Assembly (NCBI GenBank): GCA_900543365.1
Contig: UQRG01000008.1
Coordinates: forward strand, 1-25,966
Origin: an uncultured Eubacterium sp.
GTDB taxonomy: Bacteria; Bacillota; Clostridia; Lachnospirales; CAG-274
Length of the DNA: 25,966 nucleotides
Direction of reading: 5' to 3'
The first letter of the stretch is position 1; each line of letters starts with the position of its first letter. Of this stretch, positions 15,476 through 23,232 are shown in pieces. Both the position numbers and the translations under genes were made by a program. The notes below the pieces were generated by a model. The model was given only the letters and a program-made list of their open reading frames with translations. It did not search any database and was not told the origin of the DNA.

Positions 15476-17938
15476 TTACACTCTTTTTTCCATTTCACAT
15501 ACTAAAACCGGCACAAAACTAAGTAAAGCAACTATAATCCATTGAATTGCATTTAATGATATAGTACCAAAAATACTATTCATAAATTTAGGAACAACAA
15601 CAAGCCATTGTAGTAATACACCTAAAATCAAAGCTCCTATTAAATATATATTTTCAAATATATTTATGTTTAACAAACTTTTTCTTGTTCTCATATTAAA
15701 TGCGTGAACAAGCTGAGATATACTTAATACACAAAAACACATTGTCCTGCCAGTTCTAATATCACCTATAAAATTACCTGTAGCAAAAGCTAAAAGTGCC
15801 AAAGCTCCTATCATAAAGCCTTCTAATACTATTCTTGTCCACATTCCCTCATCTTTTCTTCTTCCTGTCATTATAGACTTATCAACATTATCTACACCAA
15901 GAGCAACAGCAGGTAAACTGTCTGTAACCAAATTAACCCATAAAAGCTGAACTGGCAACAAAGGAACTTGAAATCCCATAACTACAGAAAGAAAAATAAC
16001 AAGTATTTCTCCTATATTAGAAGATAATAAAAAGTGTATAACCTTTAATATGTTTTCATATATACCTCTACCTTCTTTTATAGCTGACACAATTGTGTTA
16101 AAATTATCGTCAGCTAAAACCATATCGCTAGCTTGTCGTGCAACTTCTGTACCGCCTTTTCCCATAGAACATCCTATATCAGCTAATTTTATAGAAGGTG
16201 CATCATTTATACCATCACCGGCAAATGCCACAATTTCTCCTTGCTTTTTTAAAGCATCTACTATTCTGTACTTATCCTCAGGTGTTACTCTGGCATAAAT
16301 AGAATATTTATTAACTGTTTCCATTAACTTAGAATTATCCATTTTATTTATATCTGTACCAGTGACAACATCAGAATATATACCAATTTCTTCACCTATT
16401 GCCTGTGCTGTTATACCATTGTCACCAGTTATCATAAGGGTTCTAACGCCTGCATTTCTACAAATATCTATAGACTCTCTTACCCCTTTTCTTGCTTTGT
16501 CGGCTAAAGCAATAAGTCCTATAAATTTAAAATCCCTTTCTTCTTTAACTATTGTTGATGACACCTTTTTTGCTACAGCCATTACTCTTAAACCGTGTTC
16601 CGCTAAATCATTAGCTTCCCTTAAAACTTTGTTATTATTTTCACCTTTACATATATTCAATATTTCTTCAACAGCACCTTTACTAATAGCTAAATAATCA
16701 TTGCCAGACTTATGTACTGTAGTCATTCTTCGTCTTTCTGATGAGAAAGGTATTTCATATACTCGTGGCATATTGTTTTCTATTTCCTCTTTTTTAAACC
16801 CTCTTTCTGCTGCACCTTTTACAATACCAAGTTCTGTAGCCTCTCCCTCTTTTTCAGTAGCATCACAGCAAAGGCAGGCAAGTTTAATAGTTTCGTCATT
16901 ACTGCCGTAAGTAAGTGTCATTTTATTTTCTGTTATTGTACCTGTTTTGTCGCTACATATTACTGTAGCATTACCTAATGCCTCAACTGCTGTAAGTTTT
17001 TTGACAATAGCATTTTTTTCTGCCATTTTTTGAACTCCTATAGCAAGTACAATTGTTACAACTGCTGTAAGTCCCTCTGGTATTGCTGCTACAGCAAGGC
17101 TAACAGCTGTCATAAACATTTTAAAAGCAGATAAACCTCGTAAAACGCCTACAAAAAATATAATCATACAAATTAAAATTGCACCAATACCCAACTGCTT
17201 TCCGATTTTACTTAATTTCTTCTGTAAAGGAGTTTCTTCATCATCAGTTGTTAGCATTGCTGATATTTTACCCATTTCGGTATATTTGCCAATATTAGTT
17301 ACAACAGCCTTACATCTACCTTGTACAACGCTTGTCCCCATAAAAAGCATATTTTTTTGCTCTGCCATTGGTGTATCTTCATTTAAAACACATTCAGACT
17401 TTTCAACACCAACTACTTCTCCTGTTAAAAGAGACTCATCAGCTTTTAAAGCAGTTTCTTCTATTATTCTGCAATCAGCTGGCACAACATCACCAGCATC
17501 CAGTATTAAAATATCGCCTCTTACTATTTCTTCAGACTTAACTTCACATTCAGTTCCATTTCTAATAGCCTTTGTAACAGGTACTGTCATTTCCTTAAGG
17601 GCATCAAGGGCATTATCTGCTCTCAATTCTTGAATTGTACCTATAACTCCATTAAAAAATACTATTGTAAATATAACTATACTATCTACAAATTCTCGAC
17701 CACCAGAATACCACTCTGCCAAGGCACTAATAATAGCTGCTATTATTAGCACAATAACCATAAAGTCCTTAAACTGATTAAAAAATTTAACTATTAAAGG
17801 TGTAGATTTGTTATTATAAAGTATATTTTCTCCTTCCTGTTTTTGTCTTAATATTATTGTATCATTATCTAACCCATCATTTATGCTTGTTTTTAAGTAT
17901 TTTATAACTTGTCTTATATCTGAATTGTAATATTTCAT
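15476..17938 (-). CDS. P-type Ca2+-transporting ATPase (PMR1/SERCA-like)
   Basis: Uses ATP to pump Ca2+ out of the cell. Seen in order: N-terminal cation-ATPase domain, the LTGE actuator loop (171-174), the helix-4 ion-site motif VAAIPEGL (283-290), phosphorylation motif SDKTGT (Asp330), a short nucleotide-binding domain with FSSERRRMT, TGDN and GDGINDAP hinge motifs, and helix 6 NLVTDSLPAVALG. These match the type IIA calcium family. At 820 residues it is somewhat shorter than the usual 870-900, mainly because the nucleotide domain is compact. Start ATG follows AAGGAGG. Monocistronic, divergent from the YtaF-like gene. Transport of Mn2+ as well is known for relatives and cannot be excluded. 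Confidence 0.93.
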   Translation of the reverse strand: MKYYNSDIRQVIKYLKTSINDGLDNDTIILRQKQEGENILYNNKSTPLIVKFFNQFKDFMVIVLIIAAIISALAEWYSGGREFVDSIVIFTIVFFNGVIGTIQELRADNALDALKEMTVPVTKAIRNGTECEVKSEEIVRGDILILDAGDVVPADCRIIEETALKADESLLTGEVVGVEKSECVLNEDTPMAEQKNMLFMGTSVVQGRCKAVVTNIGKYTEMGKISAMLTTDDEETPLQKKLSKIGKQLGIGAILICMIIFFVGVLRGLSAFKMFMTAVSLAVAAIPEGLTAVVTIVLAIGVQKMAEKNAIVKKLTAVEALGNATVICSDKTGTITENKMTLTYGSNDETIKLACLCCDATEKEGEATELGIVKGAAERGFKKEEIENNMPRVYEIPFSSERRRMTTVHKSGNDYLAISKGAVEEILNICKGENNNKVLREANDLAEHGLRVMAVAKKVSSTIVKEERDFKFIGLIALADKARKGVRESIDICRNAGVRTLMITGDNGITAQAIGEEIGIYSDVVTGTDINKMDNSKLMETVNKYSIYARVTPEDKYRIVDALKKQGEIVAFAGDGINDAPSIKLADIGCSMGKGGTEVARQASDMVLADDNFNTIVSAIKEGRGIYENILKVIHFLLSSNIGEILVIFLSVVMGFQVPLLPVQLLWVNLVTDSLPAVALGVDNVDKSIMTGRRKDEGMWTRIVLEGFMIGALALLAFATGNFIGDIRTGRTMCFCVLSISQLVHAFNMRTRKSLLNINIFENIYLIGALILGVLLQWLVVVPKFMNSIFGTISLNAIQWIIVALLSFVPVLVCEMEKRV

Positions 17939-18034
17939 AATATCCTCCTTATATGTAGTAAATTGACTTAATTAACTATATGCAACCAAGCACAAAACTA
18001 TTACCAACACATAATGTAAAAAGAGGTGGTATAA

Positions 18035-18589
18035 ATGCTAAAAATACTTATGCTTTCAATAATATTATCTATTGATGCCCTATCTTTTGGTTTAAGCTAT
18101 GGCGCTAATAAAATAACTTTGCCATTAAAGTCAGCAATTATAATAACAGTTACAGGTTTTGTAATAATATTTGGAGCAATGGAATTAGGTAACATAGTAT
18201 ATAGCCTATTTAGCTTTGGAAAATTTTTAGGCGGATTAATTTTAGTTGGTATGGGTATATTTATAGCAGGAGATTTTAGAAGTAAAAAAGGACTAAAAAC
18301 CATAATTTCTCATCCAGAAAAATCAGATAAAAACTTAAACGGCAATATTGAAACTTTTGAGGCTTTAGCAATAGGAACTGCCCTTTCATTAGACTCATCA
18401 GCTGTTGTTGCTGGTACTGCTTATATGGGATATATGTTGCCTTTAACTATTATGATAGTGCAAATTGTGTTTCTTGTTACAGGTATACATTTAAGCAAAA
18501 AAATAATACCAAATATTGAAGGCAAATATATTGCCTTAATATCTGGTATAATAATTATAATTATGGGGTTCAAACAGTTAGCTGGATAA
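18035..18589 (+). CDS. ytaF: YtaF/MntP-like membrane protein
   Basis: Integral membrane protein of 184 residues with six hydrophobic segments in two related halves. Seen: the repeated acidic helix motif, SIDALSFGLSYG in the first half and SLDSSAVVAGTAY in the second, which marks the MntP/YtaF cation-transporter-like family. YtaF is known as a sporulation membrane protein of unclear role in Bacillus and Clostridia; MntP exports Mn2+. The sequence looks closer to YtaF, but the two cannot be separated for certain by eye. Start ATG is preceded by AAGAGGTGG. It is a single gene next to, and divergent from, the Ca2+ ATPase. Confidence 0.82.
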   Translation: MLKILMLSIILSIDALSFGLSYGANKITLPLKSAIIITVTGFVIIFGAMELGNIVYSLFSFGKFLGGLILVGMGIFIAGDFRSKKGLKTIISHPEKSDKNLNGNIETFEALAIGTALSLDSSAVVAGTAYMGYMLPLTIMIVQIVFLVTGIHLSKKIIPNIEGKYIALISGIIIIIMGFKQLAG

Positions 18590-18600
18590 TTCCACAATGT

Positions 18601-18627
18601 TTCTGGGCAACCATTGGTTGCCCAGAA
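18601..18627. terminator. GC-rich perfect hairpin between ytaF and the pseudokinase gene
   Basis: 13-bp perfect arms (18601-18613 and 18615-18627) around a single base, in practice a 3-5 nt loop. No T run follows on either strand, so it is not a textbook intrinsic terminator; it may end or protect both converging transcripts. Confidence 0.6.
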
Positions 18628-18636
18628 CAAATACAA

Positions 18637-19920
18637 CTATCTAAATATAGCTAAAATACCTCCACCAGACTCAACATCATCTTTTGGCTTTGGTTCCATA
18701 TCTTCAGTAGTTTTTTCAGTATCATCTTCACTAGTGCCAAAAATATCAAATATACTTTTGCCTTCTTCCGGAAGAGCCTCTGTAGAAACCTCATTTTCTC
18801 TTTCTTTTTCCTTTGCAACATCTTTCTTAATAGATGCAATTTCAAAAGCTATAACAGCTACACAAATAAGCATAACAGCTACAATAACATAAATAAATGT
18901 TTTTACCCAAAAACTCTTTTTCTTATAAAAATCATTTTTTGGCTTGTCAGAAGGCAAAGAGTGTTTTTCCCAACGCCTTTTTGTATTTTTATCCTTTATT
19001 TCTTCAAAAAAACTTTCAACATCTTGAGTTCTATTTTCAGCTTTAATATTAAGAGCGTTCATAATAGCATTACAAATACCAGTTCTTAATGTAACACCCT
19101 TAACCTCAGAAATAGGAATAAGTGTATCTTGTTTAGCTCTAGTAGTTGCATCTACTGGAATTTCACCAGTAATAAGCTCATAAAAAACAGCAGCTATTGA
19201 ATAAATATCAGCAGCAGTTGTAAGCTTAATCCCTTGTTGATACTCCTCTACAGGAGAATAACCCTCATTAGTATAGACAGGCATAATTCTTGCCATATAT
19301 CCGCAAAAACCAAAGTCTGTAAGCATTACAGAGCCACTTTCATCAATTATAATGTTGTCAGAAGTAATATTGCCGTGAATAATACCAATATCGTGAACTG
19401 GCTCAATAGCCTTTAAAACAGCTACAATAACTCGTCTTGCATATTCATTAGTAATTTCGTAGTCATCATCAATAATTTCAGCAAGAGAAGTACCTTTTAT
19501 AACTTTTCTAACAATATAGTATGTATTATTAGCATCAAATCCATCAATTATGTCGTTATGTTCAATATTAATTAAATCCTGACACTCATCAGCAAACGCC
19601 TTAAGACCAGCATAATACTTATCCTCTGCATCACCACTTTTAGTAATAACATCAGCTTGACCTTTAACTCTGCCAGCAAAGTTATTAGGCAAAAACTCGT
19701 TAATATAAACCTTAACATCTTCATCATTATCCCAGGCATTATATGTTACAAAAATACTATTAACATCTTTAGCATAGCCAATAACATATCTATCATTAAT
19801 TACAGTACCAGGAGTTAAATGTTTGGAGTTTTCAGGCATTATAATATATTCAGCACCACAATTAGGACAAATATCCATAGACTCATCAAATTCATTCATA
19901 CAATTAAAGCATCTGTGCAT
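18637..19920 (-). CDS. Zinc-ribbon, membrane-anchored Ser/Thr kinase-like protein (probable pseudokinase)
   Basis: A 427-residue protein. Seen: N-terminal zinc ribbon with Cys4, Cys7, Cys18 and Cys21; a kinase-like domain at about residues 36-310; one membrane helix (about 341-361); and an acidic Glu/Thr/Lys-rich tail of 66 residues outside the cell. The kinase domain keeps DFG (202-204), GYSPVEEY for the activation segment end, and AADIYSIAAVFYELITGE. Three catalytic elements are lost: the glycine loop reads GYAKDVNSI, the VAIK lysine aligns with Asn74 (VYINEFLP), and HRD reads HGN (182-184). Clostridia have many zinc-ribbon kinases of this layout with intact motifs. Here it most likely binds a ligand or partner, not phosphorylates. 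Start ATG follows GGAGGTGA. Monocistronic with a strong promoter. Confidence 0.88.
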   Translation of the reverse strand: MHRCFNCMNEFDESMDICPNCGAEYIIMPENSKHLTPGTVINDRYVIGYAKDVNSIFVTYNAWDNDEDVKVYINEFLPNNFAGRVKGQADVITKSGDAEDKYYAGLKAFADECQDLINIEHNDIIDGFDANNTYYIVRKVIKGTSLAEIIDDDYEITNEYARRVIVAVLKAIEPVHDIGIIHGNITSDNIIIDESGSVMLTDFGFCGYMARIMPVYTNEGYSPVEEYQQGIKLTTAADIYSIAAVFYELITGEIPVDATTRAKQDTLIPISEVKGVTLRTGICNAIMNALNIKAENRTQDVESFFEEIKDKNTKRRWEKHSLPSDKPKNDFYKKKSFWVKTFIYVIVAVMLICVAVIAFEIASIKKDVAKEKERENEVSTEALPEEGKSIFDIFGTSEDDTEKTTEDMEPKPKDDVESGGGILAIFR

Positions 19921-19952
19921 TAACTCACCTCCAAATTCATATACAATATTTA

Positions 19953-19980
19953 ATTATATCATTTTTACAGTTTTTTTCAA
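19953..19980 (-). promoter_or_regulatory. Promoter of the pseudokinase gene
   Basis: Minus-strand -35 TTGAAA (19975-19980), 16-nt spacer, -10 TATAAT (19953-19958) with the extended -10 TG before it (TGATATAAT). The leader is about 25 nt. Confidence 0.75.
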
Positions 19981-20048
19981 CAATAAATTTTAATGCTTTT
20001 AATAAATTCTATTCACAAAAAATTTACAATTAAATTTATTAAATTTTC

Positions 20049-20077
20049 TTTACAAATTTATGAAAATATTGTATACT
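20049..20077 (+). promoter_or_regulatory. Orphan plus-strand promoter upstream of perR
   Basis: -35 TTTACA (20049-20054), 17-nt spacer, -10 TATACT (20072-20077). No convincing coding gene follows before the hairpin at 20167-20201. Confidence 0.6.
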
Positions 20078-20083
20078 AAATTT

Positions 20084-20208
20084 AAATTAAATCTTAGTTA
20101 AATAAATGTTTCTAGTTTTTTGGTTTTTAATTTTGCCAAACTCTATTATTCATATACAACTCTCCAGACAAAAGACAGCATTCTCCACGCTGTCTTTTGT
20201 CATTTTTA
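20084..20208 (+). ncRNA. Candidate small RNA of about 125 nt
   Basis: A complete transcription unit without a convincing gene: the promoter at 20049-20077 predicts a start near 20084, and a strong intrinsic terminator ends near 20208. It lies in the 490-nt gap between the divergent pseudokinase and perR genes. The body is U-rich (TTTTTTGGTTTTT) with a possible short TTTGG/CCAAA stem, followed by an unstructured CU-rich stretch. The only reading frame (ATG near 20108, 48 codons) lacks a ribosome binding site and runs through the terminator. It matches no RNA family I know. From 20210 to 20335 I see nothing but AT-rich sequence. Confidence 0.5.
20167..20208 (+). terminator. Strong intrinsic terminator with no gene before it
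   Basis: Perfect 13-bp arms (20167-20179 and 20189-20201) with a 9-nt loop, followed by ATTTTTAT. The arrangement fits plus-strand termination. The pseudokinase transcript runs the other way from 19.95 kb and cannot use it. Confidence 0.85.
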
Positions 20209-20336
20209 TAATGGCTATTTCTATATACACTTTATTCTTCTTGTTAATTAAATATGCTTAATTGCTTTGGTAAATATGTCTAATATTTACTATTTATTTT
20301 AGTAATTATTACCAATCATATAATTTTTATAAAACC

Positions 20337-20365
20337 TTGACAAAAATTGTATTATATACTATCAT
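20337..20365 (+). promoter_or_regulatory. perR promoter
   Basis: -35 TTGACA (20337-20342), 17-nt spacer, weaker -10 TATCAT (20360-20365). A TATAAT lies at 20368-20373 but too far from this -35. The start point would fall within or just before the Fur/Per-box. Confidence 0.6.
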
Positions 20366-20375
20366 TATATAATAT

Positions 20376-20390
20376 TAATAATTATTATCA
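20376..20390 (+). promoter_or_regulatory. Fur/Per-box in the perR leader (probable autoregulation)
   Basis: TAATAAT-T-ATTATCA fits the 7-1-7 Fur-family operator: one mismatch in 14 to TGATAAT-N-ATTATCA and two to the Per-box TTATAAT-N-ATTATAA. It sits at the expected transcription start, 20 nt before the ATG, where a bound dimer would block the promoter. Confidence 0.65.
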
Positions 20391-20410
20391 ATTAAGAAAG
20401 GAGATATTCT

Positions 20411-20833
20411 ATGAATCAGCTTTCTGAAAATCTTAAGGCAAATAAGTTAAAGGTTACGCCTCAGCGTCTTGCAATTTATACTTACCTTATGGGAACAAAA
20501 AGCCATCCTACTGTTGAAACTATATATAATGATTTAAAAAATGATTTTCCAACCATGAGTCTTGCCACAGTTTATAAAACTGTAGCATCATTGAGAGATG
20601 TGCATTTGGTAAAGGAATTTAATGTTAGTGAAGACAGTAATCGTTATGATGCTGATACATCTACTCATAGCCATGTTATATGCACAAAATGCCATAATGT
20701 AACCGATTATTTTGGTAAAATAGACTTAGAAAATACTATTGATGACTTAGAAAAATTATCTGAGTTTAAAATTAATAGTTATGATATTAATTTCTATGGT
20801 ATATGTGATAAGTGTAAAAATGCTAATAAATAA
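20411..20833 (+). CDS. perR: Fur-family transcriptional regulator, PerR type (peroxide sensor)
   Basis: Metal-dependent repressor of 140 residues. Seen: N-terminal winged helix (VTPQRLAIYTYL; MSLATVYKTVASL recognition helix), regulatory metal ligands His32, Asp80, His86, His88 and Asp99, each five residues before B. subtilis PerR His37, Asp85, His91, His93 and Asp104, and two structural-zinc CxxC pairs (CTKC, CDKC). Asp80 at the PerR Asp85 position and the intact His pair favour peroxide sensing by metal-catalysed histidine oxidation over Fur or Zur. Start ATG follows AAAGGAGA. Single gene; a Fur/Per-box in its leader suggests self-control. No peroxide-defence gene lies nearby. Confidence 0.88.
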   Translation: MNQLSENLKANKLKVTPQRLAIYTYLMGTKSHPTVETIYNDLKNDFPTMSLATVYKTVASLRDVHLVKEFNVSEDSNRYDADTSTHSHVICTKCHNVTDYFGKIDLENTIDDLEKLSEFKINSYDINFYGICDKCKNANK

Positions 20834-20863
20834 GTGCAAGCAAATGCTTGCACTTATTTATTA
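20828..20863. terminator. Terminator overlapping the perR stop codon
   Basis: Perfect 15-bp arms (20828-20842 and 20845-20859) with a 2-nt gap (effective loop 4-6 nt). The stop codon is part of the left arm. The T-rich flanks on both strands let it also end the phosphatase transcript arriving from the right. Confidence 0.85.
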
Positions 20864-20921
20864 GTCTAATATAATGTATTTACATCTTTTCAAACTTTAA
20901 TGACAAATTTTATAAACAATA

Positions 20922-23054
20922 TTATTTATAAATAGCTGTTTTAGTATTACTGTCCCATTCAACATCAACACCAAGAACTTCACCTAATACCCTAAATGGT
21001 ATATACATTCTGCCATTACAAATTTCGGCACTTGTACCATTACTCATAGTAGACTTAACACCATTTACAACCATTTCTGTACTTCCTGCCGTAAAACTTA
21101 CAGTATTTCCATTTAAATTAATATAAACTGTCTTAGAAACAGCATCCCACTTAATTATATTAGGATTATCACTTAACTCATTAGTATCTGATGATAATGC
21201 AAGAACTACAAACCTTAATGGTACCATAGTTGAATTACTTGAACTCTGAATATATGCAGCTGCATCAATTGGTACAGTTTTTCCATTAATTTCAACATTT
21301 TTGCTGCCTACAGATACCTTAACAATATTGCTTAAACTAGCCTCTGTAGTTAATTCTGTAGCCTCAGTAACTTTATTTTCCTCAGTCACTTCTTCAGTTG
21401 TTGACTCTGTAGTTGTTGCTGCTTTACTATAACCCTTTACAGTAATTTTTGATGCACCTGCACCGCTACTGGCTCTCCTTACAGTTGTAGTTTCATTAGA
21501 TTCAGTTGTTATTGTAGCTGTAGTAGTTTCAGTTGTGGTATCCTTGTTATCTAATGTAGAATCCTTTATAATTGTAAATTCTGTATCAATTTTTTCCATT
21601 GTGTCAGTTCTATATGTATTTACAGTAAACTTGTTGCTAGATACATCAATCATAGAAAATGTTGGTACATCCTCTTGCCATCTAGCAGCAATGTAAGCCT
21701 GCTGATGTTCAACAAGATTATAATATTTGCTACCTGATGCAGAGTTAGCTGTTAAATATAAAATACCTTCCGGATTTTTTACAACATTCTCTCTTTCAGA
21801 AATATAGTCAGCATCTTCAATTGAAGAAAGATAATTGTTATACTTATCATCTATAGAAATTTCACCATCTATATAAGCGTCATAATCATCTTGACTAATG
21901 AACTTATCTGAATTCTTTACGCCACCTTTCATCATATAAGAACGGCTGTAAGTATGGTCGTGACCTGTAAGAACAACATCAATACCATTTTCTTCAAATA
22001 CAGGTGCAAGTCCATATCTTAACTCCAAAATTTCAGGTTCATTTGAATGTTCACCTGAGCCATAAATATCTTGATGTAATGTAACTATCTTCCAAGGAGC
22101 ATTGCTATATGTTGCACAAGCCTTTTTTACAAAAGATGCGTGTTCTTGAACATTTGTATTATTTGTATTAAGCATTATAAAAAGTGCATTACCATACTTA
22201 AAGTAATAATCACCACCTGCATAAGTCATTCCTACATTACTTGCATTAGGGTTATTAAAATGATATGTATAATTTGAACTTAAAGCATCGTGATTGCCAA
22301 TTGTTGTTGCTACAGGCATACTTCTTAAAATTTCAGGTGATAAATAACCTGCATACTCAATTTCATTCTTAGTATAAGTGTTATGTGTAGAATCAGATGT
22401 TTTCTTATCTCTTGACTGAATTTGGTCACCAGCCGAAACCATAAACGCAGTATCAGGATTAAGTTCCATTGCTCTTTGGAGAGTATAATTCCAATTAAAT
22501 GCGTCATTTCTTACAGCACGGTCTTGTCCAAGTTCACTATTTTCTCCTGTAGGTATGTTTTCAGATGATGAGCCAATCTGAGGGTCACCAAAAAACATAA
22601 AGCTAAAATCACTAGTTGTTGATGCAGACTTATATGGCATAGGCTCTGTCCATTGTCCATCCTTTGTATAGCTGTAGTAATATGTTGTACCAGGCTTAAT
22701 ATCTTTTACTGTTACCTTGTTACTTAAATATCCTGGAACGGCAGATGTTTGATTCACTGTCTCTGCTCCAGCATCTGAAACAGATATATCTTCAAACCAT
22801 CTGAATTCAGGTGTTTCTCCATCTTCTTTAGAATACCAAGCAAAATTAAGCTCTGTTTCATCTGCACCAGGTGTAAGGGAAATATTTTCCCAGTCATTTT
22901 TTTCTGTTTCCCAGTCATTACACCACTTTTCCCATACTCCATTAGACGCAGCTTCTGTTAGTGGAGCCTCTGTCCAACCATCGTTATTAGCTGCACATAC
23001 AATGGTACTAAATAACATTACTGCCGATAATGCTAACGAAATTTTCTTTCTCAT
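20922..23054 (-). CDS. Secreted purple acid phosphatase-like metallophosphoesterase with copper-amine-oxidase-N-like C-terminus
   Basis: Extracellular protein of 710 residues. Seen: signal peptide MRKKISLALSAVMLFSTIVCAA; an N-terminal fibronectin-like domain (about 55-145) as in purple acid phosphatases; a metallophosphoesterase domain with its metal motifs GDPQ (Asp157), GDQ (Asp210), GNHD (Asn254, His255), His327 in LHQD, and GHDHTYSR (His365, His367); a Thr/Glu-rich linker (about 505-573); and a 130-residue domain with VPLRFV and IPFRVLGEVLGVDVEWD, typical of copper amine oxidase N-like stalk domains on clostridial surface proteins. All catalytic motifs are present, so it should release phosphate from organic phosphate esters outside the cell. 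Start ATG follows TTAGGAGG. It stands alone, divergent from the YibE/F gene. No phosphate regulator site was recognised. Confidence 0.9.
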   Translation of the reverse strand: MRKKISLALSAVMLFSTIVCAANNDGWTEAPLTEAASNGVWEKWCNDWETEKNDWENISLTPGADETELNFAWYSKEDGETPEFRWFEDISVSDAGAETVNQTSAVPGYLSNKVTVKDIKPGTTYYYSYTKDGQWTEPMPYKSASTTSDFSFMFFGDPQIGSSSENIPTGENSELGQDRAVRNDAFNWNYTLQRAMELNPDTAFMVSAGDQIQSRDKKTSDSTHNTYTKNEIEYAGYLSPEILRSMPVATTIGNHDALSSNYTYHFNNPNASNVGMTYAGGDYYFKYGNALFIMLNTNNTNVQEHASFVKKACATYSNAPWKIVTLHQDIYGSGEHSNEPEILELRYGLAPVFEENGIDVVLTGHDHTYSRSYMMKGGVKNSDKFISQDDYDAYIDGEISIDDKYNNYLSSIEDADYISERENVVKNPEGILYLTANSASGSKYYNLVEHQQAYIAARWQEDVPTFSMIDVSSNKFTVNTYRTDTMEKIDTEFTIIKDSTLDNKDTTTETTTATITTESNETTTVRRASSGAGASKITVKGYSKAATTTESTTEEVTEENKVTEATELTTEASLSNIVKVSVGSKNVEINGKTVPIDAAAYIQSSSNSTMVPLRFVVLALSSDTNELSDNPNIIKWDAVSKTVYINLNGNTVSFTAGSTEMVVNGVKSTMSNGTSAEICNGRMYIPFRVLGEVLGVDVEWDSNTKTAIYK

Positions 23055-23172
23055 TTTTTAATTTCCTCCTAATTTATCATTGTGTTTTTCCCACAATACT
23101 TAATTATAAATATATGGCTATTTATTTCTATCTGATTTATGTAAAACTTTATTTAAATGTTAGTAAATACTA

Positions 23173-23200
23173 TTGACTTTAATTTATATCTAACTATAAT
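23173..23200 (+). promoter_or_regulatory. Promoter of the YibE/F gene
   Basis: -35 TTGACT (23173-23178), 16-nt spacer, perfect -10 TATAAT (23195-23200), ribosome binding site GAGGTAA before the ATG at 23233. Confidence 0.75.
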
Positions 23201-23232
23201 TTACCCTATAAATAAAAATCGAGGTAATTCAA

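Noticed and set aside
18601..18627. Perfect GC-rich hairpin as a mobile element end or operator
   Set aside because: It stands alone between two converging genes, with no transposase, target duplication or matching partner in the window; a transcript-end structure is simpler.
20108..20254. Possible 48-residue hydrophobic protein starting MFLVFWFLIL upstream of perR
   Set aside because: There is no ribosome binding site before the ATG, and the frame runs straight through the strong hairpin terminator at 20167-20201; a non-coding RNA fits better.
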